A DNA stretch of 64,000 nucleotides, from contig CM062804.1 in assembly GCA_031772625.1 (NCBI GenBank), positions 1,017,022,514-1,017,086,513 of the forward strand. The letters are read 5' to 3'. Position numbers and translations under genes: made by a program. This DNA comes from Pinus tabuliformis (taxonomy: Eukaryota; Streptophyta; Pinopsida; Pinales; Pinaceae). The first letter of the stretch is position 1, and each line of letters opens with the position of its first letter. This document shows positions 22,590-34,614 of this stretch, piece by piece. The notes beneath the pieces were generated by a model. That model saw nothing but the letters and a program-made list of their open reading frames with translations, searched no databases and had not been told where the DNA came from.

Positions 22590-23800
22590 GACAAATGTGT
22601 AGGGGAGTTCAGTGGTAGGAGACCACCTCTCCACTCTATTTCCATGAAATCGAACCATATCTTTAGTCAACTCTTGATCACTCCTTGAAATTTGAGTTAT
22701 CTCCACAAAAAGTGCGATTTTGTCTTTGGAACTCGTGGTCCCTTCCTTGAGGAATTCAATTTCCTTGATGTTGGGCCTAGGTGGAGTCCACATCACTTGC
22801 TAACTTGACTTTGACTTCTTGAAACATTTCCACGTCATTTCCACATCATTTTGTCATGTGTGGATATTTATTTTCTTTTCCCTTCCTTGAGGAATTCAAT
22901 TTCCTTGATGTTGGGCCTAGGTGGAGTCCACATCACTTGCTAACTTGACTTTGACTTATTGAAACATTTCTACCTCATTTCCACATCATTTTGTCATGTG
23001 TGGATATTTATTTTCTCTCATTTATTTTATTTGTTGGCTCAATTTATTTCCACATTTTCCCATAGACTTAGGAAAAAGTGGGATTTGAGGGTCAATAATT
23101 TATTTTTCACCCCTCAAAGTGTACCTTAGTAGAAAGTTGAGGAGGAGAAGTGTAATTTTGAGCACCCATACCCCATACAACTTCTCTAGGCATCACTTAT
23201 TAAAATTTACATACAAAAATTATTAAAATTTCCATTCTGCAGGAAATTTAAAAAAATATAAAAAATGACCCCTAGACCTAATCAAATTCTGCGAAATTTT
23301 ATGAGTGATCTAGCATGGTGATATACAATGACTCAAGGCACTGGGAATCACCCAAGGCCTTTCCATCAAGCCACACTCCAGCTTTGGGGTTATATCTGGG
23401 AGAAAAAACTCAATTAATTATTAAGTGCTAAAAAGTACCAATAATTAACCAAGTAAAAAAAACTCCCCAAAGTGAACTCACTTGATGACAATGTCCCAAG
23501 TTACCTAGGCCTATTACATGACTCTATTTCATCATGCTAGCATCACTTTACAACATGTCTGCAAAGCTTGTGGAATCTCAGTACAATATAGAAGAAGAAT
23601 GAGAAGAAGAAGAAAGAGCTTAAAAACATTGATGATATATGAACTCTGATGGTACATGAATTTTCTAATATTTCCTCGGGCATGGAGTCTTTAAGTATTC
23701 AAATATACTTCGGTGGTCAACAGACCTCAAACTGAGTCTTTGAATTGTCAGTCTTTACTATATTTTTACTTTGAGTAATTTCAAGTTACTATTTCAAACT
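22590..23800 (-). repeat. Repeat E, inverted relative to 42600-44700
   Basis: The reverse complement of this stretch aligns, with many differences, with 42600-44700 once the D solo LTR there is removed. Shared blocks include GGTCTCCTACCACT (22620 area and 44650 area), the region with CATACCCCATACAACTTCTC (about 23170), and the block with GACTCCATGCCC (about 23685 and 42702). No coding capacity was seen. Possibly an LTR or LARD interior of an old element; the type is not settled. Confidence 0.6.
22741..23020. repeat. Tandem duplication, 140-bp period, two copies
   Basis: CCTTCCTTGAGGAATTCAAT starts at 22741 and again at 22881, and the two copies differ at only a few bases (ACTTCTTG/ACTTATTG, CCACGTC/CTACCTC). 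The homologous place in repeat E at 44400-44560 is single. The duplication is therefore private to this copy and later than the E insertion. Confidence 0.88.
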
Positions 23801-24311
23801 TCAATATTGACTACTTTTCTTAGAACTAATTAGATTCCAAAATGGTGAATTTAAATCAATGTATCAATATTTTACTATTTCCGTTTTGTTTATGGTTTAT
23901 GAATCAATGTCATTCATTACTAAATTGAATCTAAATCATGTTTATATCATTTGCAAATTTGAATTTAGTGCTATTTTACTGTTTACTATTTATATTGTGC
24001 AATAATAAATTTGCATGGGATAAATTGCTATTGTTGGGATTTTATCATCATCATCATTATTCTTTGTATTTTTAGAGATAGTGACCCCTATGCTAGGGAT
24101 CCCAATGCCCTCTCCACCCCCCTGCCCAATTTTCCCAAAATTTGGGGGTGCTTCCACACATCACTCATGTGCATCTCCCTGCTCCCATGCTTCCTTGTCC
24201 TAGAAACTTGGTGGAACATTGTTATTTACATTTGAAGTGATTGATGTGGGCTTTTTTGGACCTATATTGTAGGCAAGATGTCCTTGCACAACATGGCCAA
24301 ACCCTTTCCCA
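23801..24311. other. Unassigned AT-rich sequence
   Basis: No domain, LTR terminus or RNA gene was recognised. It separates repeat E from the family B LTR at 24312. Confidence 0.5.
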
Positions 24312-25316
24312 TGTTGAAAATTTAACTATGTTTGGTCTTCATAATTGTCATTGTACTCATGTCATTATGTATATCTTATGTATCTATCAAAAGAAGAAAG
24401 AAAATTATTATTTTTCAAGCATGGGTTTCATGCTCCATTTAAGTGGTCATCTAGGTCAAGCATGCATTTCATGCTCCTAGGGTTTGTCAAGTCAATAAGA
24501 GATGTGTCATGAGTCAAGAGAGTCTTTGTCCTATGTATAAGACCCTATTGGGCAATTTGTAACAAGAAAGAAGAATTATTTTTTAGTCAAAATTGTCAAT
24601 ATTGACCTCCAAGACCAAGTCGGCCCTGCCAGTCCAAGTCGGCCTAAAAGAGGTTATTCGACTCCTTGAAGGGGTATAAATACAAGGAATTTCAACCTCA
24701 TTAGTAACCCCCATCACAAGAAGTTTGATCTGCAATAGAAGAGTGTGAAATTCAAGGAAGAAGCCAAGAAAGTCAAAGGAGAGAGAAGCTAAAGCAAGGA
24801 GGAAGGAAAATTGAAGTTTTGACCTAGTTTTTGGACTATTTTCTCTCACGTGCGAACTTCTGAGATGTTGTTGGGGGTCGAAGTTGCAGATTTACTATAG
24901 GCCCGGAATTTAGATGCTGGGGGCCAAAATTTTGAGTTTGCAACAATTTTGGAAAGGTTTGACACTTGTTGACTTGGTTTGACTTTGACTAATTGGAAGG
25001 TTTTTGTTGGAGGGTTGACTTGGTGCTTGGAGTAGGTCTTGGTCTAGGGTTTTGGTCTTTGATTTCTCATTTGAAGTTATTTCTATAAGAAGAGAAGAAT
25101 TTTGATTGGGTTTTCCCCTAAGAGAGGGGTTTTGCCCTGGCTGAGAGCCTACATCTTGTGTTCATTGCTTTTGTGATCTTCATTGTTTTATGGTTTTGGT
25201 AATTGTTTGATGAAAGAAAACATAATAAGAACAAGAAGAAGAAGTTAATATAATATCACAAGCAATTATCAAGTAAGACAAATCACCCTAAGTGCTACCA
25301 TATAGATTTCTCAACA
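24312..25316 (+). mobile_element. Family B element 2, 5' LTR (plus strand)
   Basis: 1,005 bp from TGTTGAAAATTTAACTATG to GATTTCTCAACA. Its start is the plus-strand version of the B LTR ends at 1133 and 7953 (TTGGTCTTCA, CTCATGTCAT), and a PBS follows the end. A TATA box TATAAATA lies at 24675-24682, and two GTCGGC (GCCGAC inverted) cores lie 32-56 bp upstream (24619-24624, 24638-24643). It is the only plus-strand family B copy here. Confidence 0.82.
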
Positions 25317-25328
25317 TGGTATCAAAGT
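25317..25328 (+). other. Primer-binding site of family B element 2
   Basis: TGGTATCAAAGT directly abuts the LTR end and is similar to the initiator-Met tRNA complement with two changes at its 3' side. Confidence 0.78.
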
Positions 25329-25460
25329 TAAGGTGAAGAAGGAAGAGGCAGCTTGGAGATCACTCTTGAGGATATAAGAAGAGGACATGTGTTCTAATCA
25401 TCTTGGAAGGACATAAGAAAGGACACACGAGAGTCACAAGGAAGAACATAAGGAAGGATG
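25317..25460 (+). mobile_element. Family B element 2, start of internal region, interrupted
   Basis: 144 bases of purine-rich leader (GGACATAAGAAAGGACAC repeats) are followed abruptly by the LTR of a minus-strand B element at 25461. The remainder of this element was not found on the far side within the window. Confidence 0.65.
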
Positions 25461-26492
25461 TGTTGAGAAATCTAGGGGCAGCTAAATAGATGATTTCTCT
25501 TACTTTGATAACTACTTGTGATGTATTTTGACTTAACTTGCTTAGCTTCTTCTTTCACTTGATTATTATTAGTGTTCTCTATCATCAAACAACTACCAAA
25601 CAATGAACATCAATGAGACAAGGAGATACAAAATGTAGGTTGTCAGTCAGGGCCAAAACCTCTCCTCTTGAGAGGAAAACCTACAAGAATTTTTCTCTTC
25701 TTATAGAATCTTCAAATGGCGAATCTCGAGACCTAAGACCCTTAACAAAGACCCCTCCAAGACCAAGTCAATCTTCCTTCTTGATGAGCTTTCCTTACAC
25801 AACTTATAGCGACAAACTTTGACCTTCCAGCAACAACTTCAACCCCAACAACTTTTCCAGCAACTTCGACTTCTCGCAACTTTCCAGCGATTTTGTCCTC
25901 TAGCAACTTCGTCCTCTAGCAACTTTCCAACAACTTCGTCCTCCAGCAGCTTTCCAACAACTTTAGAATTTCGTTGCACTTAAGAGAGAGAGAGAGAGAG
26001 ACCCAAAAACTTTGACTCTAGCTTCCTTCTTGAATTTTGCTTGTCTTAGGACTTCTTCCTTTTAAGATAAAACTCTTTTTCTTGCTTCTTCTATGTGTGC
26101 TTCAAATGAGGTCGATTGCCTCTTATATATAAGCTTTCCAAGGGTATGAATTGCCTCCATGAGGCCAACTTGATCTTTCATGTAGGCCGACTTGTTGCAG
26201 CTCGTTGACAAGGTCTTGGAGGGTCTTTTATGACTCAAATAAATTTCTTTTACATAATACAAGATGCCCAAAGGGGTCTTATATGTATGACAATGAATCT
26301 TTTGACTTCATAATGCTATGACAAAAATAGAAGTACTCAATGGGTGCTTGACCTACAAATAAATTTAGCTCGAGCATGAAATCCATGCATCAAGAATGAG
26401 AATAATAAATTTAATTTCTCTTTTCATCAAATAAATAAAATCATGATTACAATAGACATTATGAAGACCAAACCTAGTTACACATTTCAACA
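25461..26492 (-). mobile_element. Family B element 3, 3' LTR
   Basis: 1,032 bp from TGTTGAGAAATC to ACATTTCAACA, followed by the PPT (CTCCCTCTTAACTAGG on the plus strand), so it is a 3' LTR on the minus strand. Minus-strand TATA box at about 26132-26140; GCCGAC at 26186-26191, some 50 bp upstream of it. The leader part carries a degenerate minisatellite (25826-25972) and a (GA)n run (25984-26001). Confidence 0.82.
25826..26001. repeat. LTR minisatellite and (GA)n run
   Basis: Degenerate tandem units around CAACTTTCCAGCAACTTCG/CCTCTAGC, followed by nine GA dinucleotides. It occupies the same place in the LTR (downstream of TATA) as the 24-bp minisatellite of the copy at 62600-62850 but has a different unit sequence. 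Confidence 0.75.
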
Positions 26493-27244
26493 CTCCCTCT
26501 TAACTAGGAAGGTATTCATAATCCATACATGGTACTTGGACATTCTCATATCGAAGAATTCTCATAAGAATAGTTGGATTGGTAAGCCATCTTATAAGCA
26601 TTTTCTCAGCTTATATCAGTGCATCTCATCATACCAACTAGCATTGTCACATAGCAAGGCCTTGGCTGACAACTCTATCTTTCCACAAGATCAAAGCACA
26701 ATGCTGGTGAGACAATGACTGATAGATACCATCATCATTGTCTCTTAAGGCACATACCCCATCTGAATGTTCACAAGGTATGTCCTTTTAGGACCATTCC
26801 TGTCTTGGAATAACACATCCTCAAGGAATTTCCTCTTCAACTACTCTTGCTTATTGGATGCCCTACCACATCCTCAAAGAGTATCAAAATCAATCTCAGA
26901 TGCTTACCCAATCCTCCATTCTTTCTTCATAACATGAAGACAAGAATGATGTGTCTATCTATCCCTCTCAACTAGGGAGGATCTACACATTCCTATAAAA
27001 AGAATATTCCCAAGCTCCCTTTTTAACAAGGGACTTGTTTCCAACAACAACTATCTGCTCTTTGGTGCAGATCATGGTATTATTAGCTGCTTGTAGAGCT
27101 CTTTCTGCATCATGTCATGAACTTCATCTTCTTCATCATGAAGTCACCTTCATCATCACTTTATCGCAGGGCATTGGCCATCTTCTCCATCACTTTCCCT
27201 TCAACAAACCATAGTGTTGAACCAATAGTTATGTCATTCTTCTT
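26493..27244 (-). mobile_element. Family B element 3, internal region, interrupted
   Basis: Starts with the PPT and then aligns with 1134-1500 of family B element 1 (for example GGCACATACCCCATC, GTTCACAAGGTATGTCC). Non-coding. It is cut at 27244 by the LTR of another B element. Confidence 0.72.
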
Positions 27245-28442
27245 TGTTGAAGAATCTAGGGCAAAGTAGTTATGATAGGATCCTTCTATGAATGATAACA
27301 ATTTCTGAAGCACTTTTACTTTTTCTTGTTAGCTTGATCTTCTTATTTTTATTAGTGTATGTTCTTTTACTTCATCAAATTGCTACCAAAATACAAAAGA
27401 CAAGAACATAAGATGTTGGCTCTCTGCCAGGGCAAAACCTCTCTCTCTTATAGAGGAAAACCCTTTCTCAAATTTCTCTTATTGAAGCTTCTATTGAACA
27501 ATGTCAAACCCTAGACCCTTGACAAGAATATCCTCCAAGCACAAGTCAAGCCCTTTGTTCTCCTTCTTCCAGCACTTCGTCCTCTTTCTTTCGACACTTC
27601 GTTCTTCTTTCAGCAACTGATGATAGTCCTTGTTATGCTAGCTCTAGAAGAGATACTTCTCCTTGGTCCTTAGAAAACTCTTTTATATATGAGGAGGACC
27701 TTATCTCTTGCCCAACCGAGCTCTTTCTTGAGATATAGTTGCAGACTTGATATGACAGTAGTGCAACCCTATTTCTTCGCACGTGTGAGAGGATTCCTTA
27801 TGTGATTGTCCTCTTCCTTCTTCGCTTGAGTGAGAGGCCTTATAGGCCTAGTTATCTAGCCCAAACAATGAGATATGGATGACTGCAGTAGAGGGCTGCT
27901 ATGACAGCAGAGAGACCCTCTATATCTTCGCACGTGTGGCTGTAGTAGGCCTTAGGACAGTCCTCTAAGGCTTGGTATATTTCCTTCTTCCTTCGTTGCA
28001 CTAGAGGCTCCTTTTGATGCTTCTTTTTCACCCTTAACTCGTCTTCTTATCTTCGCTGATTTCACAGGTGATTTCACTTGCCGTTGGAGGAGTGGAGAGC
28101 CTCTATATATAGTAGTTTGTCCCTCCTTTAGGCCAACTTGACATTTACACTTCAAATTGCTTCCTTTAATGATGTCGTTGCATGGAGGAGACTTGTGACT
28201 TTGATTGGAGGGATATCTTTGACTCTAATACATATACATACATGGTGTAACATGCCCTTAAGGATCTTCAACATTTCTTTTGACTCTTTGACTTTCCTAT
28301 AGCACTTTGACATGTGCTCTACTATCCAATGAGCAAGAAACTCATTGATATAAATAACAAAAATAATATTTCTTTTCTTTTATAAATACAACGATCAAAA
28401 TTACATTTATGAAGACCGAACCTAGTTACACTTTCTTCAACA
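27245..28442 (-). mobile_element. Family B element 4, 3' LTR
   Basis: 1,198 bp from TGTTGAAGAATC to CTTTCTTCAACA, followed by the family PPT. It inserted into the internal region of element 3. The GCCGAC core of the other copies is GCCAAC here (about 28132). It is the longest B LTR in the window. Confidence 0.8.
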
Positions 28443-28597
28443 CTCCCTCTTAACTAGGGAGGTATTCATAAATCATTATAAGGTGTATGGCTATTTTTAA
28501 TCTTGAAGAATTCACATAAGAGAACCGGATTGGCAATCCATCTGTACTAGAATCATAGTAACCAACATTGTTTTCATAGCAAGGCCCTGACTAATAG
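28443..28597 (-). mobile_element. Family B element 4, start of internal region
   Basis: PPT and about 150 bases resembling 1134-1290. Cut by a family A LTR at 28598. Confidence 0.72.
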
Positions 28598-29742
28598 TGT
28601 GAAAATTTCTGAATCTACACATCAGAAATCCTACTGCAATCACTGGTTTATCATCTCCTACTTGTTTTTACATTCAATAAGTTATTTAATTCTTTAAACA
28701 ACGATGAAAACACTATTGCAGACTACACATACATACAGATCATGAATTGAAAATAGAACGAGACAAACACACAAGGGGCGCCGTTATTTTTGGACAAACG
28801 TCCCCGGAAAAACCCAATGCGGGAAAACCGACGCAGCATATAGAGGGTTTGTATTATTAAGCAAGTAGAATCTGTGTACAAGAGGTTGCCTCTCACACCG
28901 GCTAACCTTTCAGAGAAATCTCGGCAGTAAAAAATACATACGAGGGTTTACCTCGTTCTCCGAGTCACAATTGATCCACCGAATGGTTGACTCCGGCAAG
29001 CACTGCGAAAATCCCAACACAATTTGCTCTGTGTGGGCCAACGTCTTGCCTTTGGGACACTGCGTCACTTCTCTGCTGGATCGATTTGCTCACATGAGCT
29101 TCGAGTTCAGCCCTCCCGGCCCAGAACATTGAACTCCTAGCAAAATCTCGAACTCCCGACGACTTCTTGCACTGCCACTGCAAGAACCCTCTTGGCCTAC
29201 GTCAGCTCTGCGTGAGCCCCTTCCTGGGCTACATAGGCCTCTGTGCTGCCTCTCTGATGCTATTGTTGCCTTTATGCCTAGTACTCATTGGCTCGGAACT
29301 CCTTTCCAATCCAACTCTCTGCTACTACCCCTCTCACTGCAAGAAATCACTTGTTCAATTCTTTCAGCAAAACTCGCCCCAGAAAAATCGAACTAACTGA
29401 TCTCTCAAGTGTGTCTCCAACTGACCCTCAAGCCTCCTCTTATACTTTTCATGTTGATGAATCAAAGGTCGAGATTAAGTCCCTAATCAACTGCTAAGAT
29501 TAAAACAAACTTGATCCTCGTCACTTGGAAGTTTCTCACCCATATTCTTATTAATACCCATTAATATTTTTATTTTCCTAAGTTTAGACTTAGGAACACA
29601 TTAAATATATTAATTATTTTAATAACTCCTCATCCGGGTGGAATTTCTCCAAATGACTTTTGGGTTTTGGCGATCTCATGTATTCTAGCCCCTCCACAAA
29701 ATTTCGGAGCTAGAGCACATCCGATACTACCCAAAATCAACA
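28598..29742 (-). mobile_element. Family A element (5'-truncated), 3' LTR
   Basis: 1,145 bp from TGTGAAAATTTC to CCAAAATCAACA. The minus-strand PPT (GCTAAGAGGGAG reversed, 29743-29758) follows, so it is the 3' LTR. It inserted into the interior of family B element 4. Confidence 0.86.
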
Positions 29743-30309
29743 CTCCCTCTTAGCGAGGAATGTGCTCTAGTAACACTTCTCAACAGAAGTACTACACTAA
29801 TCCATTGAATCAGTTCTCTGTGCTACTGATGCTTGGCCTTATGCCCTTCATCCATTGCATTGTTGCAACCTGTACTGCTGCCCATGACACTGCCACTGTC
29901 ATTGCTACATTTGTACTACAACTCCCTCTCAAAATGTTGTCTCATGCTGCCCATAGCACTGCCACTGCTAACCGTTGCACTGCAACTCAGTTGCCGAGAA
30001 GTAAGCAACTGAAACTTCACCCAAAAACTGACATGCTGGTAAGTTTGGATGCCTTGTGATGTTGAAACTACCACTGCTGCTAATCTGTGCTGACCCTCTG
30101 CTGCCACTACGCTGCTGCGAACTACTCTGTGCCTCTCACACTGCTACAACATCCACTGCGCTGCCTCAGATTTTGGCACTCTAGCTCTGCCACTGTCGCT
30201 CCATCACACCTCTCTCCAACTGACACCCGCCATTTTGCTACTGTCATTAAGGGCTCCCGTAGCCGTATGTGATCCAAGAGTTTGGGGACCTCAAGGATCC
30301 TACTCTCCA
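29743..30309 (-). other. Family A post-gag tail (copy 2)
   Basis: PPT followed by a tail rich in CACTGC/GCTGC words (minus strand GCAGTG), matching 19910-20420 inverted. No conserved frame. Confidence 0.65.
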
Positions 30310-30328
30310 TGTAGTCCTCTCGACTACA
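30310..30328 (-). other. Inverted repeat across gag stop (copy 2)
   Basis: TGTAGTC (30310-30316), 5-base spacer, GACTACA (30322-30328). The minus-strand TAG stop of gag is at 30326-30324. The stem is the same as at 19891-19909 with a different loop. Confidence 0.75.
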
Positions 30329-31198
30329 ACTCCATGTCACTCCACTTCTTCTCCAAGAGGCGCATGAGCACTCATGGCACAATCGTCATCCTCGGCTTCC
30401 CTGTCAGCTTTTGCTGGAGCAGCCTTCGAGTCAAAAGCCTCCTCCTTGCCCTTCTTTCGAGGGCACTGAGTGCGAAATGTCCAAGTTCCCCACACTTGAA
30501 GCATCTAACCTTGGAAATATCCTTCTTCTTTCTCTTTTGTTGCCCTTGCTGTCCCGATGATGCGGGAGTTGCATCCTCCTCCTCCTCCTTCTTGACCCGG
30601 CTCCTCTACTGCTACTCCCTGCCTTGGTCAATCTCCTGATCTCTTCTTATAGAAGAGCTGCCCACATCTCCTCCCAACTGGGGAGAGTCGCTCTGCTCAA
30701 GATACTTTGGACAAATGTCTCCTAGTCCTTGGTGACTGCATTTAGGGCAGTCCTGATTATGAACTCAGGATTTGGTGTAGACCCCAGGGAAGTCAACTAG
30801 TCGCGAATCCCTTGTAACCTGAGGAGGAAGAAGGGATTGATCTCTTCTCCCTTCTGTATCTGGTACTATCTCAACTAATTTTCTAACAGCATCTTCCATT
30901 GAACGGAAGTCCCCTGGTACAAGGTGGTCAGTGTTTTCCACATCTCCCTTGTTGTGTCCTTCTCAGCAATGTGTGGGACCACATGATCTTTGACCCCGTC
31001 TAGAATCATGCATTTAGCCTTCGCCTGGGCCTCCTCGTACTTCTGCAACGGATCAACGTCGACCGAAACAACAACTACTTTCAAGGCATAGTCCTTGATG
31101 CGATGTTTGTCTAGGATTGCCAGGATCTTGGCCTTCCAGATGACAAAATTGGATGCTCCATCCAATCTGTCCTGATCCCTCAGTCCATTAACCGCCAT
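30324..31198 (-). pseudogene. gag: Family A gag (copy 2), several stops
   Basis: The minus-strand frame starts at ATG 31198 (MAVNGLRDQDRLDGAS) and stays open for 107 codons through NFVIWKAKILAILD and WKTLTTLYQG to LLEN, then meets TAG where the copy at 19030 has CAG. More stops follow. The zinc knuckle region (about 30440-30490) reads CFKCGELGHFA, but a one-base deletion before the last cysteine shifts the frame. The length to the conserved stop is about 875 bases, as in the other copies. Clearly inactive. It shows that the intact family protein began MAxxGLRDQDRLDGAS and ran about 289 codons. Confidence 0.83.
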
Positions 31199-31440
31199 CT
31201 CTGCTCAAAAAATATAGGACTGGCTCTCTTCTCCCTCTCCTGCTGCTAATCCAATAAGACTTGGATTTGGATTTCTTTGGCACAAGAAACCCTCTAAGGA
31301 ACAAGCTCCTCTAGACTCCCTCTGAGTACTGATTTCCTTCACGGAAATCCTTCGGCGAAATGTCGAATCACTCCTCTCCAATCCTCCTTTGTTGTTGCAA
31401 CCCAGATCTAGATTTCCAAAAACACGAGCAGAGACGACTT
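31199..31440 (-). other. Family A leader fragment; element truncated
   Basis: Resembles 18870-19029 inverted (minus strand GGATTGGAGAGGAG, GAAATCAG.ACTCAGA). Similarity stops near 31440. The expected remaining leader, PBS and 5' LTR are missing, so this end was deleted or rearranged. Confidence 0.6.
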
Positions 31441-31718
31441 ACCTATGGTGATGATATTTTTTACTTGTGATTTCAAAGTTGAACGCTATTTGAATCCCGC
31501 TAATCGCAATAAAGTTTTGGGGATGACTCTCCACCCAAGGCTCAACTGCACATAATATTTCTACAGTTGGCCAACCCGAGCCCTCAATCAACATACTACT
31601 GCTAGAGAATCCTTTGTCTCACAACACTTTTCTCCCAAGAGAATGAATGAAGGAATGATGAATCTCATCTTCTTCATCGTCCATTAAATAGACCAAAAAA
31701 TGGAAAGGGAACTGCATG
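31441..31718. other. Unassigned sequence, related to 33125-33250
   Basis: Begins ACTTACCTATGG and contains GACTCTCCACCCAAGGCTCAACTGCA. A diverged counterpart at about 33131 reads ACTTACCTTGTA..ACTCTCCACCCAACCTTAGATTAACTGCA. Both may be pieces of one old element that the duplicated block at 31719-32897 separates. Confidence 0.45.
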
Positions 31719-32897
31719 CACACATTCCATGTGTCAACATGCAACTTTTATTTCTTTATTTTAAGTTTTACTTAATTTAATATTTCTCTTAATTTAACTC
31801 TTTCTTATATTATTCATTTTTACTTTTTGTTAACTTTACTTATTTTTACTATTTTTATAGTTTACTTTTATATATATTTATTTAGAACTCCAATTTATTA
31901 TTTACTATTTTATTTATTTATTATATTCTCCTCATTATTTATTTACTATTATTATGTTTTATTTATTATTTATTTACTATTATTATCTTTTCTTTATTTA
32001 TTTTTACTATTTAGTTATCATTATTATCTTTTCTTTATTATTTATTTACTTATATTTTAATATTATATTATTTTATTTATTCTTTATTATTTTTATTATT
32101 ATTAGGGTACATTACATTGTTGGTGAAGTCGGGGCCGAAATTTCTGGGTTGATGATAGGTTGTAGCTGTTGGACAAGAAGAGACTATTGAAGGTCGTAGT
32201 ATCTCATTGGAAAGTTGATTGGGTGGAAGAAGGTTTGTTGATCTATCTCATTTGAATTACTAAAGGAAGAGTTCTTGACTGGGTTTTCCATTGTATAGGG
32301 GTTTTTCCACACATTCCATGTGTCAACATGCCACTTTTATTTCTTTATTTTAAGTTTTACTTAATTTAATATTTCTCTTAATTTAACTCTTTCTTATATT
32401 ATTCATTTTTACTTTTTGTTAACTTTACTTATTTTTGACTATTTTTATAGTTTACTTTTATATATTTTTATTTAGAACTCCAATTTATTATTTACTATTT
32501 TATTTATTTATTATATTCTCCTCATTATTTATTTACTATTATTATGTTTTATTTATTATTTATTTACTATTATTATCTTTTCTTTATTTATTTTTACTAT
32601 TTAGTTATCATTATTATCTTTTCTTTATTATTTATTTACTTATATTTTAATATTATATTATTTTATTTATTCTTTATTATTTTTATTATTATTAGGGTAC
32701 ATTACATTGTTGGTGAAGTCGGGGCCGAAATTTCTGGGTTGATGATAGGTTGTAGCTGTTGGACAAGAAGAGACTATTGAAGGTCGTAGTATCTCATTGG
32801 AAAGTTGATTGGGTGGAAGAAGGTTTGTTGATCTATCTCATTTGAATTACTAAAGGAAGAGTTCTTGACTGGGTTTTCCATTGTATAGGGGTTTTTC
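31719..32897. repeat. 589-bp tandem duplication
   Basis: Copies at 31719-32307 and 32308-32897 are nearly identical; I see only a few changes, such as TATTTTTACTATT versus TATTTTTGACTATT. Each copy has an AT-rich half with TTATTTATTTACTATTATTA-like words and a half resembling the R-U5 part of a family B-like LTR (GACTGGGTTTTCCATTG). The duplicated Tyr/Phe/Leu/Ile-rich open frames are composition artefacts. Confidence 0.9.
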
Positions 32898-33064
32898 CCT
32901 AGCTGTGCGCCTACATCTAGTGTCCTTGATCTTCATGTTTTGGTTTTGGTAATTGCTTGATAAACTAAGATAAAAGAAGAACATAAGAAAAATAATAATA
33001 ATTCAAAGAAATCACAAGTGATTATCAACAAGGGAAAATCTTTCTGCCTTTATGATTTTCTAAC
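32690..33064 (+). mobile_element. Family B-like LTR end (plus strand), decayed
   Basis: GGGTTTTCC..GGGGTTTTTCCCTAGCTG, GCCTACATCTAGTGT and GTTTTGGTTTTGGTAATTG match the end of the plus-strand B LTR at 25100-25316 in the same order, ending GATTTTCTAACA at 33064. No PBS follows. The LTR start was not identified. Confidence 0.55.
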
Positions 33065-33489
33065 ACATATTATATAGCAGCAATACAATCATTATAGTGA
33101 AATAACATTCACAACAACATTAGCAACCACTTACCTTGTATTGTAGACGGAACAGATAACTAAGATCGGGACTCTAACTCTCCACCCAACCTTAGATTAA
33201 CTGCATTGTAGCCTTTCTTGTAGGCAACCACCCCCGAGCCAGGCTCAGAACTTAAGGAGAAGTCCTACAAGGAAATAACCAGTCAATCTACCAACACATG
33301 GAATCCAAAGATATCACCATCTCTACCCATTATCGAAGCACAATTCCTTCAGTGTGTCCACCCTAAATCGGGAATACAGAGTTCACAAGAATAATCATTT
33401 GCCTACAACCATTCAAGAATGACACCAAGTGCGCTCTTTGGCCAAGAATCCAAAAAAACAGGGTCTTCCCCTCCAAAGCAAGAACCTGA
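33065..33489. other. Unassigned sequence
   Basis: Left flank of the family A element at 33490. See 31441-31718 for a weak internal similarity. No gene was seen. Confidence 0.45.
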
Positions 33490-34614
33490 TGTGAAAATTC
33501 CAAACTAGAATCCTATTGTAGCAACAGGAAATTATTCTCCTAATTGTTAATTAAAATTAACAATTTATTTACTGTTTCCTACAACAAATACTGAATAACT
33601 CAGACTGCAACCTAGACAAATAAAATTGTGGAAGAATAAACGTTGGAAGAAATGCCAGCACACACACACAAAATAACACATTTATTTTGGACTAATGTCC
33701 CCGGAAAAAACAAACTTGGGAAAACTGGTGCAGCAGTGAGGGTTTATTTTATTATGCAACAGTGAAATCTGAGTACATCTATGGATGCGCAACTGGAAAT
33801 CCAAACAACAAGAAAATTTGGGCAAAATATTGAAGGGAATTACCCTTCTCCCACAAGAAATCTCTGGTTTGCCTTTCCCTATCAAAACTCGGTCTCCTCA
33901 AGCTCTACATCAGCCTCTGCACTGCTTTGCGTAGCTAGCTGAACGAATTGCTTCAAACTGGGCTCTGATGAAGTCGTTCTACCTCTGGATGCTGAGGAAA
34001 TCGCCTCTCCGACCCTCTAGGACTTCTTCCTTACCTTTGGAACTGAAACGACTTTTCTTCTCTCCAAATCGAACTGCCTGGCCGAAGCAACTGCGCAGTC
34101 CCTCTGCGCTACCTCTTTGGGATAACTCGGCCCTCTTGCTGCTACCTCTCCAGATCTCGAAAATCTTTCCTTCGGATCACTATCCCTGCCCCTCACTCAC
34201 TGCTTCGATCTCACTAGCTCTTTCTCCAGCAACTAACTACTGCTACTCTGGAAATTGATCTACTCATGAAATCGAACTGCTCAAGCGCCCTCTCCAAGTG
34301 CCCATCGACTTCTTCTTATAATCCTTTGTTGGGACTCCAACGGCCAAGATTAAAACTTAATTGATGGCTAGGATTAACTTGAAGTCAATCTGTGTGAGTT
34401 TCTAGATCATTCACACCTTGACTTAATTAATTCTGATTAATTAGCCATATTCACCAAGTTTAGACTTAGGAAATATTTAAAAATTGGTTAATAATCTAAT
34501 TAAGGCATTTCTAGGCAGAATTTCCAGAAACGATTTCTGGGTTTTGGAGATCTCATGTATTCTAGCCTCCACAAATTTTCAAGGCTATAACATATCCGAT
34601 GCTACAAAACTAAC
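33490..34614 (-). mobile_element. Family A subfamily 2, 3' LTR
   Basis: 1,125 bp from TGTGAAAATTCC to CAAAACTAACA, followed by the minus-strand PPT at 34615-34630. Confidence 0.86.

Noticed and set aside
31827..32780. Paired Tyr/Phe/Ile/Leu-rich open frames that look like membrane proteins
   Set aside because: They are translations of TTATTTATTTACTATTATTA-like low-complexity DNA inside the duplicated block.
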